DNA of 64,000 nt from Pseudogemmobacter hezensis (GTDB lineage Bacteria; Pseudomonadota; Alphaproteobacteria; Rhodobacterales; Rhodobacteraceae): positions 372,001 to 436,000 of the forward strand of contig NZ_JABJXT010000001.1 of NCBI RefSeq assembly GCF_013155295.1, read 5' to 3'. A program made the position numbers and the translations under genes. The notes beneath the pieces are model-generated. The model was not told the origin of the DNA. It saw only the letters and a program-made list of their open reading frames with translations, and did no database searches. This document shows, piece by piece, positions 9,164 through 17,370 of the stretch. Position 1 is the first letter of the stretch. Each line of letters opens with the position of its first letter.

Positions 9164-10678
9164 ATGACGACCGGCATCCATCATGTCACCGGCATCACCG
9201 CCAACGTCCAGGCCAATGTCGATTTCTACATGGGCTTTCTTGGCCTGAGCCTCGTGAAACAAACGGGCGGCTATGAGGATGCCGAGCAGCTGCACCTGAT
9301 CTACGGCAACCCCAAGGGCGACCCCGGCAGCCTTGCCACCTTCCTGGTGTGGGAGGGGGCCGGGCGCGGGCGCACCGGGCTGGGCCAGGTCTCAGAGTTC
9401 AGCTTTGCGGTTCCTGCCGCCTCGATCGGCGACTGGCTGACAAAGGCGCTGTCGGCTCGCCTGAAGGTCGAGGGCCCCTCGCGTGAGTTTGGCCAGCCGG
9501 TTTTGCGGCTGAAAGATCCTGACGGGATGGTGGTGAAACTGGTGGGGACCGATCTGCCCGAAGATGCAGATCACCCCACCGCCGCCCCCACTAGGCTGCA
9601 GGCGGTGACACTGCTGACGGCGGATGCGGATGGCACGGCGGCTTTCGTCACCCGCTTTGGCTATCACGAGATCGCCCGCGAAGGTGCCACGATCCGGCTG
9701 CAATCTGACACGGATGTCGTTGATATCCTTGGGGTTTCGGGCTTTGTGCCCTCTATCCCCGGCGCAGGTGTGGCCGATCACGTCGCGTTTCGCGCGGCAG
9801 ATGCGGATGCCCTGCGTGAGATGCGGCTTTCGCTGAAAGACCACGGCCCGACCCATGTGCATGACCGCAAATATTTCCTGTCGCTTTATGTCCGCGAACC
9901 CGGTGGCAGCCTGATCGAATATGCCACCGACGGCCCCGGCATGGGCGTCGATGAAGCCGCAGACCAGCTTGGGCGCATCCTTTTCGTGCCCGAGGGCGAT
10001 GCGGCGCGTGCAGATGATCTGCGGATCATGCTGCCCCAGTTCGCCCGCCCGGGCGAAGAGAGGTTTCCGATGCGTGATCTGCCCTTCATCCACCGCTTTC
10101 ACCGCCCCGAGGATCCCGATGGCTCGACCATCATCCTTTTACACGGCACCGGCGGCAATGAGACCGACCTGATGCCGCTGGCCCATAAGATCGCGCCCAG
10201 GGCGGTGCTTTTGGGGGTGCGCGGACGCTCGACCGAGGAAGGGATCAACCGCTGGTTCCGCCGCTTTGACGCGACCACCTATGACCAGGCGGATGTGCGG
10301 GCCGAGGCCGAGGCTTTCGCGGGCTTTGTCGAGGGCGCGGTCGGCGGCTATGGCATTGATCCGGCCCGCCTTTCCTTCCTGGGCTATTCCAACGGGGCCA
10401 ATCTGCTGGGCGCGGTGATGCAGCTGCAGCCGGGTCTGGTGCAACGCGCGATCCTTTTGCGGGCGGTTCAGGCGCTGAATGAGGCCCCTTCGGCCACACC
10501 CGCGCCGGCGAATGTGCTGATGCTGAACGGGGCGCGCGACCCCTTTGCCAGCATGGCCCCGCCGCTTGAGGCCGCCCTGCGCGCTGCCGGTGCCGGGGTC
10601 AGCACCGAGACGCTTTCCGCCGGGCATGAGCTGGCGGCAGAGGATCTGGGCCTTGCAAAGGCCTGGCTGGAAAGCTGA
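9164..10678 (+). CDS. VOC dioxygenase fused to a MhqD-like alpha/beta hydrolase
   Basis: A 504-residue two-part protein. Residues 1-300 are tandem vicinal-oxygen-chelate modules like the MhqO/ring-cleaving dioxygenase group: GIHHVTGIT supplies the first metal histidine, VADHVAFRA the second, and LIEYATDGPG the glutamate. Residues 315-504 are a small carboxylesterase like MhqD: LLHGTGGNETDL (oxyanion loop), GYSNGA with Ser409, Asp459 in GARDPF and His488 in SAGHE. In Bacillus, MhqO and MhqD are separate proteins against quinones; here they are joined. Ring cleavage followed by ester hydrolysis is my inference. AAGGAG precedes the ATG, and a strong terminator follows. Confidence 0.85.
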   Translation: MTTGIHHVTGITANVQANVDFYMGFLGLSLVKQTGGYEDAEQLHLIYGNPKGDPGSLATFLVWEGAGRGRTGLGQVSEFSFAVPAASIGDWLTKALSARLKVEGPSREFGQPVLRLKDPDGMVVKLVGTDLPEDADHPTAAPTRLQAVTLLTADADGTAAFVTRFGYHEIAREGATIRLQSDTDVVDILGVSGFVPSIPGAGVADHVAFRAADADALREMRLSLKDHGPTHVHDRKYFLSLYVREPGGSLIEYATDGPGMGVDEAADQLGRILFVPEGDAARADDLRIMLPQFARPGEERFPMRDLPFIHRFHRPEDPDGSTIILLHGTGGNETDLMPLAHKIAPRAVLLGVRGRSTEEGINRWFRRFDATTYDQADVRAEAEAFAGFVEGAVGGYGIDPARLSFLGYSNGANLLGAVMQLQPGLVQRAILLRAVQALNEAPSATPAPANVLMLNGARDPFASMAPPLEAALRAAGAGVSTETLSAGHELAAEDLGLAKAWLES

Positions 10679-10701
10679 GCCAGGAACGGCACCCGCATTT
10701 C

Positions 10702-10737
10702 AAAAGGCCCCGGTCCGTCAAAGGCCGGGGCCTTTTT
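10702..10737. terminator. Bidirectional intrinsic terminator
   Basis: A perfect 12-bp stem AAAAGGCCCCGG/CCGGGGCCTTTT with an 11-base loop lies between convergent genes. T and A runs on the two sides allow it to work in both directions. Its right arm reaches into the last codons of the lysR gene. Confidence 0.9.
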
Positions 10738-11671
10738 CCACATCCTGCAGCCAGGGCGCACCGCGCCCGAAGGCCTCGGCCAGATGGTCGATAAAGCGGC
10801 GCAATTTCAACGGCATCGGCTGCACCGGCGGCCAAAGCGCCATCACCGGCAGCCCCCGTGTTCCGCAGTCCCCCAGCAGATGCACCAGCGCACCAGAGCG
10901 CAAGGCGGGCGCGGCGATAAAGCCCGGCAGCATCGCAAAGCCCAGGCCCGCCACCGCCAGATCACGCATCGCCTCGCCATTGTTGACGCTGATCCGCTCG
11001 GCCACCGCGGGTGCGATCAGGCGGCCGTTCTCCTGCAGCTGCCACAGCTCGGCATTCGGGATATGGCTGTAACCGATCACCGGCTGGCCGCTGAGATCCT
11101 GCACCCGCGCGGGCCTGCCGTGCTGCGCCAGGAAATCCGGGCTGGCACAGACCAGCGAGCGATCCTCGCAAAGCTTGCGCGACATCAGCGCCGAGCCGGT
11201 CTGCAACCCGATGCGGATCGAGAGGTCAAAGCCCTCACGCGCCAGATCCCGCGCCCGGTCGTCATAATCGACGCGGATCTCAAGCCCCGGATGCGCCTTT
11301 GCGAAATCGGCAATCAGCGGCGTCAGATGCAGAGTGCCAAAGGTCATGGGCGCGGCGATGGCAAGCGTACCGCGCAGCCCCTCTGCGCTGGCGCCATCCC
11401 CCGACATGCCCCCCCATGCCGCCGATTCCGCCGCCTGACGCAGCTCTGCCAGGGCGGGGCGAAAGCGCTCGGCCAGCCGCCCGGCGGCCTCGGTCGGGAT
11501 GATGCGCCCGGCATTGCGGCGAAAAAGCGCGGCACCCAGCCCGGTTTCCAGATCGCTTAGCCGCTTCGAGACCACCGATTTCGAAAGGTTCAGCCGCGCC
11601 GCAGCGGCCGTGACGGTGCCCAGCTCCATCACGGTCAGGAAAGTGTCGATTTCATCGAGAGAGTAATGCAT
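10718..11671 (-). CDS. LysR-family transcriptional regulator
   Basis: A 317-residue LysR-type regulator. The winged helix-turn-helix occupies residues 1-60 (LDEIDTFLTVMELGTVTAAAARLNLS region) and the LysR substrate-binding domain residues 90-300. The start at 11671 (MHYSLDE) gives the usual length; the frame stays open to 11749, which would run through the palindromic operator and is unlikely. It is transcribed divergently from a VOC dioxygenase gene, and a T-N11-A palindrome lies between them, so it probably controls that gene and itself. The effector is unknown; a quinone or catechol would fit the neighbours. Confidence 0.9.
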   Translation of the reverse strand: MHYSLDEIDTFLTVMELGTVTAAAARLNLSKSVVSKRLSDLETGLGAALFRRNAGRIIPTEAAGRLAERFRPALAELRQAAESAAWGGMSGDGASAEGLRGTLAIAAPMTFGTLHLTPLIADFAKAHPGLEIRVDYDDRARDLAREGFDLSIRIGLQTGSALMSRKLCEDRSLVCASPDFLAQHGRPARVQDLSGQPVIGYSHIPNAELWQLQENGRLIAPAVAERISVNNGEAMRDLAVAGLGFAMLPGFIAAPALRSGALVHLLGDCGTRGLPVMALWPPVQPMPLKLRRFIDHLAEAFGRGAPWLQDVEKGPGL

Positions 11672-11695
11672 GGCGCGACTGTGATCGCTCTGGCA

Positions 11696-11716
11696 GCGTT
11701 CGTAAAGTGCGAACGC
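11696..11716. promoter_or_regulatory. LysR-type operator (T-N11-A palindrome)
   Basis: GCGTTCG (11696-11702) and CGAACGC (11710-11716) form a perfect inverted repeat around a 7-base spacer. The inner TTCG-N7-CGAA has the T-N11-A form of LysR boxes. It lies 25 bases before lysR and 73 before the divergent VOC gene. Confidence 0.75.
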
Positions 11717-11789
11717 AGGGTCAGGCAATGCCTTGCTGGAAGGAAACACATTCGGGGCGCATATTCAGGACAACGAAAGGAGGCCGATC

Positions 11790-12746
11790 ATGGCAAACTC
11801 TTCTGAACTGACGCTGGGTGGCATCCACCACCTGACCGCAATCACCGCCAATGCCCCTGAAAACAAACGGTTCTATACTGAGACGCTGGGGCTGCGGCTG
11901 GTCAAGAAAACCGTGAACCAGGACGATACCTCGGCCTATCACCTGTTCTATGCCGATGGGCTGGCCAGCCCTGGCACCGATCTGACCTTCTTCGACTGGC
12001 CCGTCGGACGCGAGCGGCGCGGCACCTATTCGATCAGCCGCACCGGGCTGCGGATCGCGGCTGACAGCTTTGATTTCTGGGCCGCACGGCTGCGGGGTCA
12101 GGGCCTGGAGACCGGCGCGATCCAGGAGACCGATGGCCGTGTCAGCCTCGACTTCGAGGATCCAGAGGGCCAGCGCTTTCGCCTGACCGCCGATCAGCCC
12201 GGTGAGCCGAACCCCTGGGCGAAAAGCCCGGTGGCTGCCGCGCATCAGATCCGGGGGCTGGGGCCGATCACGATCTCGGTCGCGGATCTCGCGCCGACCA
12301 AGGCGGTGCTGGAGCAGGTGCTGAACATGCGCGAAAGCGGCAGCTATGCCAGCCCCGATGGCGAGGGGGCGGTGCATGTGTTCAGCATGGGCCCAGGGGG
12401 GCCGGCGGCCGAGTTGCATGTGGCGGTCCAGCCTGGCCTGCCGGTGGCGCGTCAGGGGGCGGGCGCGGTGCATCACGTGGCCTTCCGCACGCCGGATACA
12501 CAGGGGATCGCCGATTGGGCAGCACGGCTGAGGGAGTTTCGGATCCCCTCTTCGGGTGAGGTAGAGCGCTATTACTTCCGCAGCCTCTATTTCCGCGAAC
12601 CGGGTGGAAACCTGTTCGAGATCGCCTCGGACACGCCCGGCTTCACCGTTGACGAGCCGCTGGAGAGCCTGGGGGAACGCCTGTCACTGCCCCCCTTCCT
12701 TGAGGGCAAGCGCGAACGGATCGAGGCCGGCCTGAAACCGCTCTGA
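11790..12746 (+). CDS. VOC-family ring-cleaving dioxygenase (MhqO-like)
   Basis: A 318-residue protein of two VOC halves. [10 protein letters not shown] at the N-terminus gives the first metal-binding histidine, AVHHVAFRT near residue 229 the second, and [10 protein letters not shown] near residue 272 the glutamate, so a type I extradiol-like iron or manganese site is complete. The closest named relatives are MhqO-type hydroquinone dioxygenases. AAAGGAGG precedes the ATG at 11790. The divergent LysR gene and the shared palindrome suggest substrate induction. The stop codon falls in the first unit of a duplicated 16-bp sequence (12731-12762). Confidence 0.88.
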   Translation: MANSSELTLGGIHHLTAITANAPENKRFYTETLGLRLVKKTVNQDDTSAYHLFYADGLASPGTDLTFFDWPVGRERRGTYSISRTGLRIAADSFDFWAARLRGQGLETGAIQETDGRVSLDFEDPEGQRFRLTADQPGEPNPWAKSPVAAAHQIRGLGPITISVADLAPTKAVLEQVLNMRESGSYASPDGEGAVHVFSMGPGGPAAELHVAVQPGLPVARQGAGAVHHVAFRTPDTQGIADWAARLREFRIPSSGEVERYYFRSLYFREPGGNLFEIASDTPGFTVDEPLESLGERLSLPPFLEGKRERIEAGLKPL

Positions 12747-12796
12747 CCTGAAACCGCTGTGACCTGCACCCCCGCTGACGCAGATCAGGGGCGCTG

Positions 12797-12819
12797 GCCG
12801 CCCGCCTTCGGCGGGCGGC
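12797..12819. terminator. GC-rich hairpin between convergent genes
   Basis: GCCGCCCGCC and GGCGGGCGGC form a perfect 10-bp stem around a three-base loop. It lies just downstream of the VOC dioxygenase. No T run follows, so it would be a weak terminator alone. Confidence 0.5.
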
Positions 12820-12824
12820 GGGGA

Positions 12825-12872
12825 GGGGGGGGGGGGGGGGGGGGGGCGGCCCCCCCCCCCCCCCCCCCCCCC
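12825..12872. repeat. G22 / C23 homopolymer palindrome
   Basis: A run of 22 G (12825-12846), the bases CGG, then a run of 23 C (12850-12872). The two runs are complementary and would form an extreme hairpin or G-quadruplex. It lies between convergent genes. Such a run is unstable in replication and error-prone in sequencing, so its exact length should not be trusted. Confidence 0.85.
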
Positions 12873-12910
12873 TTCCCGGTCGCGCTCTTTGCGTGACCGC
12901 AGCCTTCCGA

Positions 12911-13816
12911 TCAGCCGAAGAACAAAAGCACCAGAATACCAGCGGTGATCAGCAGGCATCCAAGCGCCTCACGCCAGGTGATTTTCTCCCGGAAGAAAAA
13001 CACCGTCGCCGCAAAAGTGAACAACATTTCCACCTGCCCCAATGCCTTCACCATCGCCGCGCTTTGCAATGTCATCGCCGCAAACCAGCAAAACGAAGCG
13101 CTCGCCCCGCAGACGCCTGCAAAGAGCGAGACCTTCCACGCCCGCGCAATCCGTGCAAACTCACCACGCTCGCGCCAGAGCATCCATGCCCCCATCACCA
13201 GCACCTGCAAACACAGCGTCGCAACCAGCGTCACCGCCGCCTGGGTCAGGAAATCCGGCCCGCCCACCGATGTTGACGCCGCCCGATAAGACACCGCCGA
13301 GACCCCGAACATCATGCCTGAGCCAAGGCCGATCAGCGCATTGCGCTGGAACACCGATGTCAGGGTGGCGCGCCACCCGGCCTGAACATGGGCAACCGAG
13401 ATCAGCATCACGCCCAGCACGCTGATCAAAATCGCCGCCAGCCCCCCGGCTGACACCCGGTCCCCCAGAAACAACAGCCCAAAAAGCGCCGCCTGGGCAG
13501 GCTCGGTCCGCGACCAGGCGGTTCCTACTGCGAAATTTCGGAACGAAAACACATGGATCAGCGCGAAAGTCCCCGCGATCTGCGCCAGCCCCCCCAGCGT
13601 CACCCAGCCATAGAAGGCAGGCTGCAGATCCGGTACCGGTGCCTCTGCCCGCCAGCGCAGCAAAACGAGAAACAGGATCGCCACCGGCAGACCAAAGCCA
13701 AAGCGGACAAAGGTCGCCCCCGTCGTTCCCATCGCAGATTTCAGATGTTTTTGCGCCACAGAGCGCAGGTTCTGCAGGAATGCACCTGCAAGTGTGATCG
13801 GGATCCATAAAGCCAT
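12911..13816 (-). CDS. DMT-family (EamA) transporter
   Basis: A 301-residue integral membrane protein with about ten hydrophobic helices in two EamA repeats, the drug/metabolite transporter layout. The N-terminal half carries GTTGATFVRFGFGLP and WSRTEPAQAALFGLLFLGD, the second repeat FREKITWREALG near the C-terminus. Substrates of such transporters range from amino acids to drugs and cannot be inferred. The ATG at 13816 is preferred because the first membrane helix starts immediately; the longer frame to 13852 adds only a basic leader. Confidence 0.85.
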   Translation of the reverse strand: MALWIPITLAGAFLQNLRSVAQKHLKSAMGTTGATFVRFGFGLPVAILFLVLLRWRAEAPVPDLQPAFYGWVTLGGLAQIAGTFALIHVFSFRNFAVGTAWSRTEPAQAALFGLLFLGDRVSAGGLAAILISVLGVMLISVAHVQAGWRATLTSVFQRNALIGLGSGMMFGVSAVSYRAASTSVGGPDFLTQAAVTLVATLCLQVLVMGAWMLWRERGEFARIARAWKVSLFAGVCGASASFCWFAAMTLQSAAMVKALGQVEMLFTFAATVFFFREKITWREALGCLLITAGILVLLFFG

Positions 13817-14113
13817 GCGCCTGTGCCTATGCCAGCGACGCGGCGCTGACAAGGAAGGCCAGCACCCCCGGGTATCCCAGCCGCTTCACCGCAGTCAGTA
13901 GCCCCCGCACGAAACCTCTGCCCGATTTCACAGCAGATCCCCTGGCTTTCCGCCCGCGTTTGAGTCCTCGCGGCCACACCCAGGCCACACAATATCCGGT
14001 GGTTAATTTTTTCCCTTTCTCTTCATCCGGTGGTGGTGCCTATAGTCAGCTCAATGAACCGGGGGGAACACCCGGTCTTGAGGCAGGACATAACAACAAG
14101 CAAGGAGGGCGCC

Positions 14114-14584
14114 ATGCGCTGCCCATTCTGCGGCAATATCGACACCCAGGTGAAGGACTCGCGTCCCGCCGAAGATCACGTTTCGATCCGTCGTCGCCGT
14201 TTCTGCCCCGCCTGTGGCGGGCGTTTTACCACCTATGAACGCGTGCAGCTGCGCGACCTGGTGGTCGTGAAATCCAATGGCAAACGCGAAGATTTCGACC
14301 GCGACAAGCTGGAGCGCTCGATCCGTATCTCGATGCAAAAGCGCCCCATCGATCCCGAACGCATCGACCAGATGATCTCGGGCATCGTGCGACGGCTGGA
14401 ATCGATGGGCGAGACCGATATTCCCTCGCGCACCATCGGGGAAATCGTCATGGAGTCCCTCGCCAGGATCGACACGGTCGCCTATGTTCGCTTTGCCAGC
14501 GTTTACAAAAACTTCCAGGCTGCCGGTGATTTCGACCGCTTTGTCAGCGAGCTGCGGCCCGCAACCGACAAAGCCGAGGAATAA
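14114..14584 (+). CDS. nrdR: Transcriptional repressor NrdR
   Basis: A 156-residue NrdR. The N-terminal zinc ribbon has Cys3, Cys6, Cys31 and Cys34 (RCPFCGN, FCPACGG), followed by the ATP-cone domain (residues 46-136) that senses ATP/dATP. NrdR represses ribonucleotide reductase genes when deoxynucleotides are abundant. AAGGAGG sits just before the ATG. It is followed by ribD, the usual alphaproteobacterial order nrdR-ribD, with an 83-base spacer that carries a 12-bp repeat. Confidence 0.97.
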   Translation: MRCPFCGNIDTQVKDSRPAEDHVSIRRRRFCPACGGRFTTYERVQLRDLVVVKSNGKREDFDRDKLERSIRISMQKRPIDPERIDQMISGIVRRLESMGETDIPSRTIGEIVMESLARIDTVAYVRFASVYKNFQAAGDFDRFVSELRPATDKAEE

Positions 14585-14593
14585 TCTCCGCCA

Positions 14594-14629
14594 GACGGAA
14601 ACGGTGACCGAAACGGTGGCTGAAACGGC
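14594..14629. repeat. 12-bp imperfect tandem repeat after nrdR
   Basis: Three units resembling GACGGAAACGGT (14594-14605, 14606-14617, 14618-14629) lie in the spacer between nrdR and ribD. Confidence 0.75.
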
Positions 14630-14667
14630 GGGCTGAAAACTCCGCCGCACCAGAAACCGGAGCGATC

Positions 14668-15759
14668 ATGACAGTCGACGATCAGACCCATATGGCCCAT
14701 GCCCTGCGCCTTGCTGCGCGGGGCAATGGCACATGCTGGCCCAACCCTTCGGTCGGTTGCGTGCTGGTGAAAGACGGGCGCATCGTCGGGCGCGGCACCA
14801 CTCAGCCCGGCGGTCGCCCCCATGCCGAGCGCGTGGCCCTGGCCGAGGCGGGCGCGGCCGCACGCGGCGCGACCGCCTGTGTCACGCTTGAACCCTGCGC
14901 CCATCACGGCAAGACCAGCCCCTGCGCCGAGGCCCTGGTGGCCGCGGGCGTCGCCCGTGTCGTCACCGCGATCACCGACCCTGACCCGCGGGTGGCCGGG
15001 CGCGGCCATGCGATCCTGCGCCAGGCAGGCATTGCCGTGACCGAGGGCGTTCTGGCCGATGAAGCCTCTGAAATCGCGGCTGGCTTTCTGAAACGGGTGA
15101 CCCGGGGCCTGCCTTTTGTCACCCTGAAACTGGCCACCACCCTTGACGGGCGGATCGCCACCGCCAGCGGTGAAAGCCGCTGGATCACCGGGCCGGATGC
15201 CCGCCGCGCCGTGCATGCGATGCGGATGCAGCATGACGCGGTGATGGTGGGATCAGGCACCGCCCGCGCCGATGACCCCGATCTGCGGGTGCGCGATATG
15301 GGGGCGGTGCGCCAGCCCGTTCGCCTGGTGATCGACAGCGGCCTGACCCATAGCGCCCAAAGCCGCCTTGGCACCTCGGCGCATGAGGCCCCGGTCTGGC
15401 TGGTTCATGGCGACCATGCACCGGATGAGGCGCGCGCAGCCTGGACGGCACGCGGGGCGAAGCTGATCCCCTGCCCTTCGGCGGATGCGCATCTCAACCT
15501 TGATGCCGCCTTGCGGGCGCTGGCGGCCGAGGGCCTGACCCGGATTTTCTGCGAGGGCGGCGGTGCCCTCGCGGCAGCGCTGATCCGCGCGGGCCTGGTG
15601 GATGAGCTGGCGGTCTTTGCCGCCGGGGCGCTGATCGGCGCGGATGGCCGGGCGGCGCTTGGGCCGCTGGGGCTGCAGGCGCTGGCCGATGCGCCGCGCC
15701 TGCGGCTGCTATCCTCGCGCCGGGTCGGGGGGGATACCCTCAGCCGCTGGCGGTTCTGA
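14668..15759 (+). CDS. ribD: Bifunctional riboflavin deaminase/reductase RibD
   Basis: A 363-residue RibD, which carries out deamination and side-chain reduction in riboflavin synthesis. The N-terminal deaminase domain has the zinc motif HAE near residue 52 and EPCAHHGKTSPC near residues 75-86. The C-terminal reductase domain runs from about residue 145 (FVTLKLATTLDGRIA) to the end and includes EGGGALAAALI. Both halves are full length. CGGAG lies five bases before the ATG. It follows nrdR and no other rib gene is in the window. Confidence 0.96.
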   Translation: MTVDDQTHMAHALRLAARGNGTCWPNPSVGCVLVKDGRIVGRGTTQPGGRPHAERVALAEAGAAARGATACVTLEPCAHHGKTSPCAEALVAAGVARVVTAITDPDPRVAGRGHAILRQAGIAVTEGVLADEASEIAAGFLKRVTRGLPFVTLKLATTLDGRIATASGESRWITGPDARRAVHAMRMQHDAVMVGSGTARADDPDLRVRDMGAVRQPVRLVIDSGLTHSAQSRLGTSAHEAPVWLVHGDHAPDEARAAWTARGAKLIPCPSADAHLNLDAALRALAAEGLTRIFCEGGGALAAALIRAGLVDELAVFAAGALIGADGRAALGPLGLQALADAPRLRLLSSRRVGGDTLSRWRF

Positions 15760-15852
15760 GCGACTTCGCAGACGGGCCGGGCAGAGACAGGCCCATCTGG
15801 GGACAAACCACTTTGCTGGCAGGCCCCTCTGCAGAGGGGGCCCGCCCTCAGA

Positions 15853-16545
15853 TCACCCCTTCAGCCCATCCAGCCAGGCGGGCAAGCCACCGATATCGGC
15901 CAGCACCACATCGGCATGCGGGGCCAGATCATCCCTGGTTGCGATCCCGGTCAGAACCGCGACCCGGATCATCCCCGCAGCCCGACCCGCCTCAAGATCA
16001 TGCAGCGAGTCGCCGATCATCGCCACCCGGCCAGGCTGCAGACCCTGCTGCGCCACAAAGGCGTTCAGCATGCCCGGCCCGGGCTTTGCCCCATAACCGC
16101 TGTCATAGCCTGCAACGAAATCCAGAAGATCCGTCAGCCCATGCGCTGCGATATGGGCCTGGGCGGGGCGCTCTGAATCATTGGTCACCACGCCCAGCTT
16201 CAGCCCCCGCCCCCGCAAAGCGGTGAACAAAGGCACCAGCGGCACGGCCTCGGCCATAGCGGCCGTCGCTGCCGCCTGGTTGATGCGCTGTGTCAGCTCT
16301 GCCAGCGTCACCGCCCCGAGATGAGGCTGCAGCGCCGCCGCAATATCCGCAGCCGTCGCCGCGATCACCGGGCTGTCGGGCAGGAAATCATTCGTGTCCG
16401 GCAGATAGCCCACGGCCGCCGCCAGCCGGGCGCCATGATCCGCATCCTGCGCCAGGCCTGACAGAAAACCGCCCGCCCAGGCGCCCCAGCTTTTGCGAAA
16501 GTCAAACAGGGTGCCGTCTTTGTCAAATAGCAGCGCGTCGATCAT
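15853..16545 (-). CDS. HAD-family hydrolase, phosphoglycolate phosphatase-like
   Basis: A 230-residue haloacid dehalogenase-type phosphatase. Motif I is LLFDKDGTLFDF with the nucleophile Asp9, motif II is VVTNDS, the motif III lysine lies in YGAKPGPG, and motif IV is IGDSLHDLEAG. The helical cap between motifs I and II is of the C1 type found in phosphoglycolate phosphatases. The substrate is not certain. AGGA precedes the ATG. Confidence 0.88.
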   Translation of the reverse strand: MIDALLFDKDGTLFDFRKSWGAWAGGFLSGLAQDADHGARLAAAVGYLPDTNDFLPDSPVIAATAADIAAALQPHLGAVTLAELTQRINQAAATAAMAEAVPLVPLFTALRGRGLKLGVVTNDSERPAQAHIAAHGLTDLLDFVAGYDSGYGAKPGPGMLNAFVAQQGLQPGRVAMIGDSLHDLEAGRAAGMIRVAVLTGIATRDDLAPHADVVLADIGGLPAWLDGLKG

Positions 16546-16666
16546 GGTTCGTCCTGTTTTGTGGTTTACGGCCCCGCGCCACCTGTGCCGGGTCGCTGCA
16601 TATTCATTGCCGGGGCGGCAAGCCCGCGCTGCCCTGGCCGCGACCAGGCAAAGCCTGCGCCCGACC

Positions 16667-16948
16667 TCAGGTCCAGTTTGGCATCTCGCCCCCCGGCAAG
16701 GCCCCCCGCGCCAGCATCACCGCCTCTGGCCGCTGATCGGCGCTGGCCGCGAAATCAAGCAAAAGGGGCTCGTCGCTCAGCAGGAAGTCGAGGACTGCGG
16801 CCAGGACCTCATTCTCGCCCGCACGCTGGCGCAGCTCATCCGCGCCGATACCGCTTTGGGCCAGAAAGGGGCTGATCCTGTCCTCATCTGCCGCCAGCCA
16901 GGCCAGCGCCTGCAATGCCAGAACCTGCGCCTGTTCCTGCCGGGTCAT
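16667..16948 (-). CDS. DUF3572 family protein
   Basis: A 93-residue helical protein with the DUF3572 signature: ALQALAWLAADEDRISPFLAQSG and later VLDFLLSDEPLLLDFA. The family is common in alphaproteobacteria, where it is often found beside divK-pleD; its function is unknown. The ATG at 16948 has GGAGAGG upstream, so the longer frame to 17008 is not needed. The divergent neighbour here is the pleD-like gene, which fits the usual association, but divK is absent between them. Confidence 0.82.
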   Translation of the reverse strand: MTRQEQAQVLALQALAWLAADEDRISPFLAQSGIGADELRQRAGENEVLAAVLDFLLSDEPLLLDFAASADQRPEAVMLARGALPGGEMPNWT

Positions 16949-17276
16949 CCTTTGCCTCTCCAATTCTCGCTGACGGGTTTCAGCCCCAGCAGCCGGGGCC
17001 GCCCCCACCAGCCCCCTTCATCGACCCGCCATGGCCTGAGGTCAATCCATCTCTGCCGCGCCACCGGATGCCCCTGCAGCCAGGGGCGAATCTGTCCCGG
17101 GGCCCCCGGGGGCCGGGCGTTTTCCGGCAGCTTTGTAAACGTATTCGTTAACGACCCATCGGCGGTTAATTGCCGCCCCTGTCAGGTTATCCCCTGGAAA
17201 TTGGAGTTATCCCAAGGCTTACACACATATTCCAGGGCTGATCCCGAAAAGGTGACAGCGCTATAAATGATTTGTT
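16949..17276. other. Divergent promoter region between the DUF3572 and pleD-like genes
   Basis: This AT-richer spacer holds the palindrome TCGTTAACGA at 17145-17154, a GGCGG/CCGCC hairpin around 17160-17180 and two GTTATCCC motifs. No coding frame is credible. The elements are candidate regulator sites, but I cannot name a regulator. Confidence 0.45.
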
Positions 17277-17357
17277 AACTATCTCCCTGGCAAAATCATA
17301 ACAGATCACGGGCATCCTGTAACAGATGCCACGGGATCTGAATTTTGCCAGATAGTT
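17277..17357 (+). promoter_or_regulatory. Long multi-arm hairpin in the leader of the pleD-like gene
   Basis: Nested inverted repeats cover 81 bases. The outer arms AACTATCT...GGCAAAAT (17277-17296, with a CCCT bulge) pair with ATTTTGCC-AGATAGTT (17342-17357). The inner arms CAGATC and GGCAT (17302-17315) pair with ATGCC and GATCTG (17326-17340), leaving a TAA tip. The structure ends 13 bases before the start codon, so as RNA it could control translation; as DNA it could be a regulator site or a small inserted palindrome. Confidence 0.7.
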
Positions 17358-17370
17358 GGACTTTTCAGCC

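Noticed and set aside
17131-17230. Possible replication origin elements (GTTATCCC repeats, TCGTTAACGA)
   Set aside because: The repeats do not match the DnaA box TTATCCACA, and no dnaA, parA or hemE gene is near.
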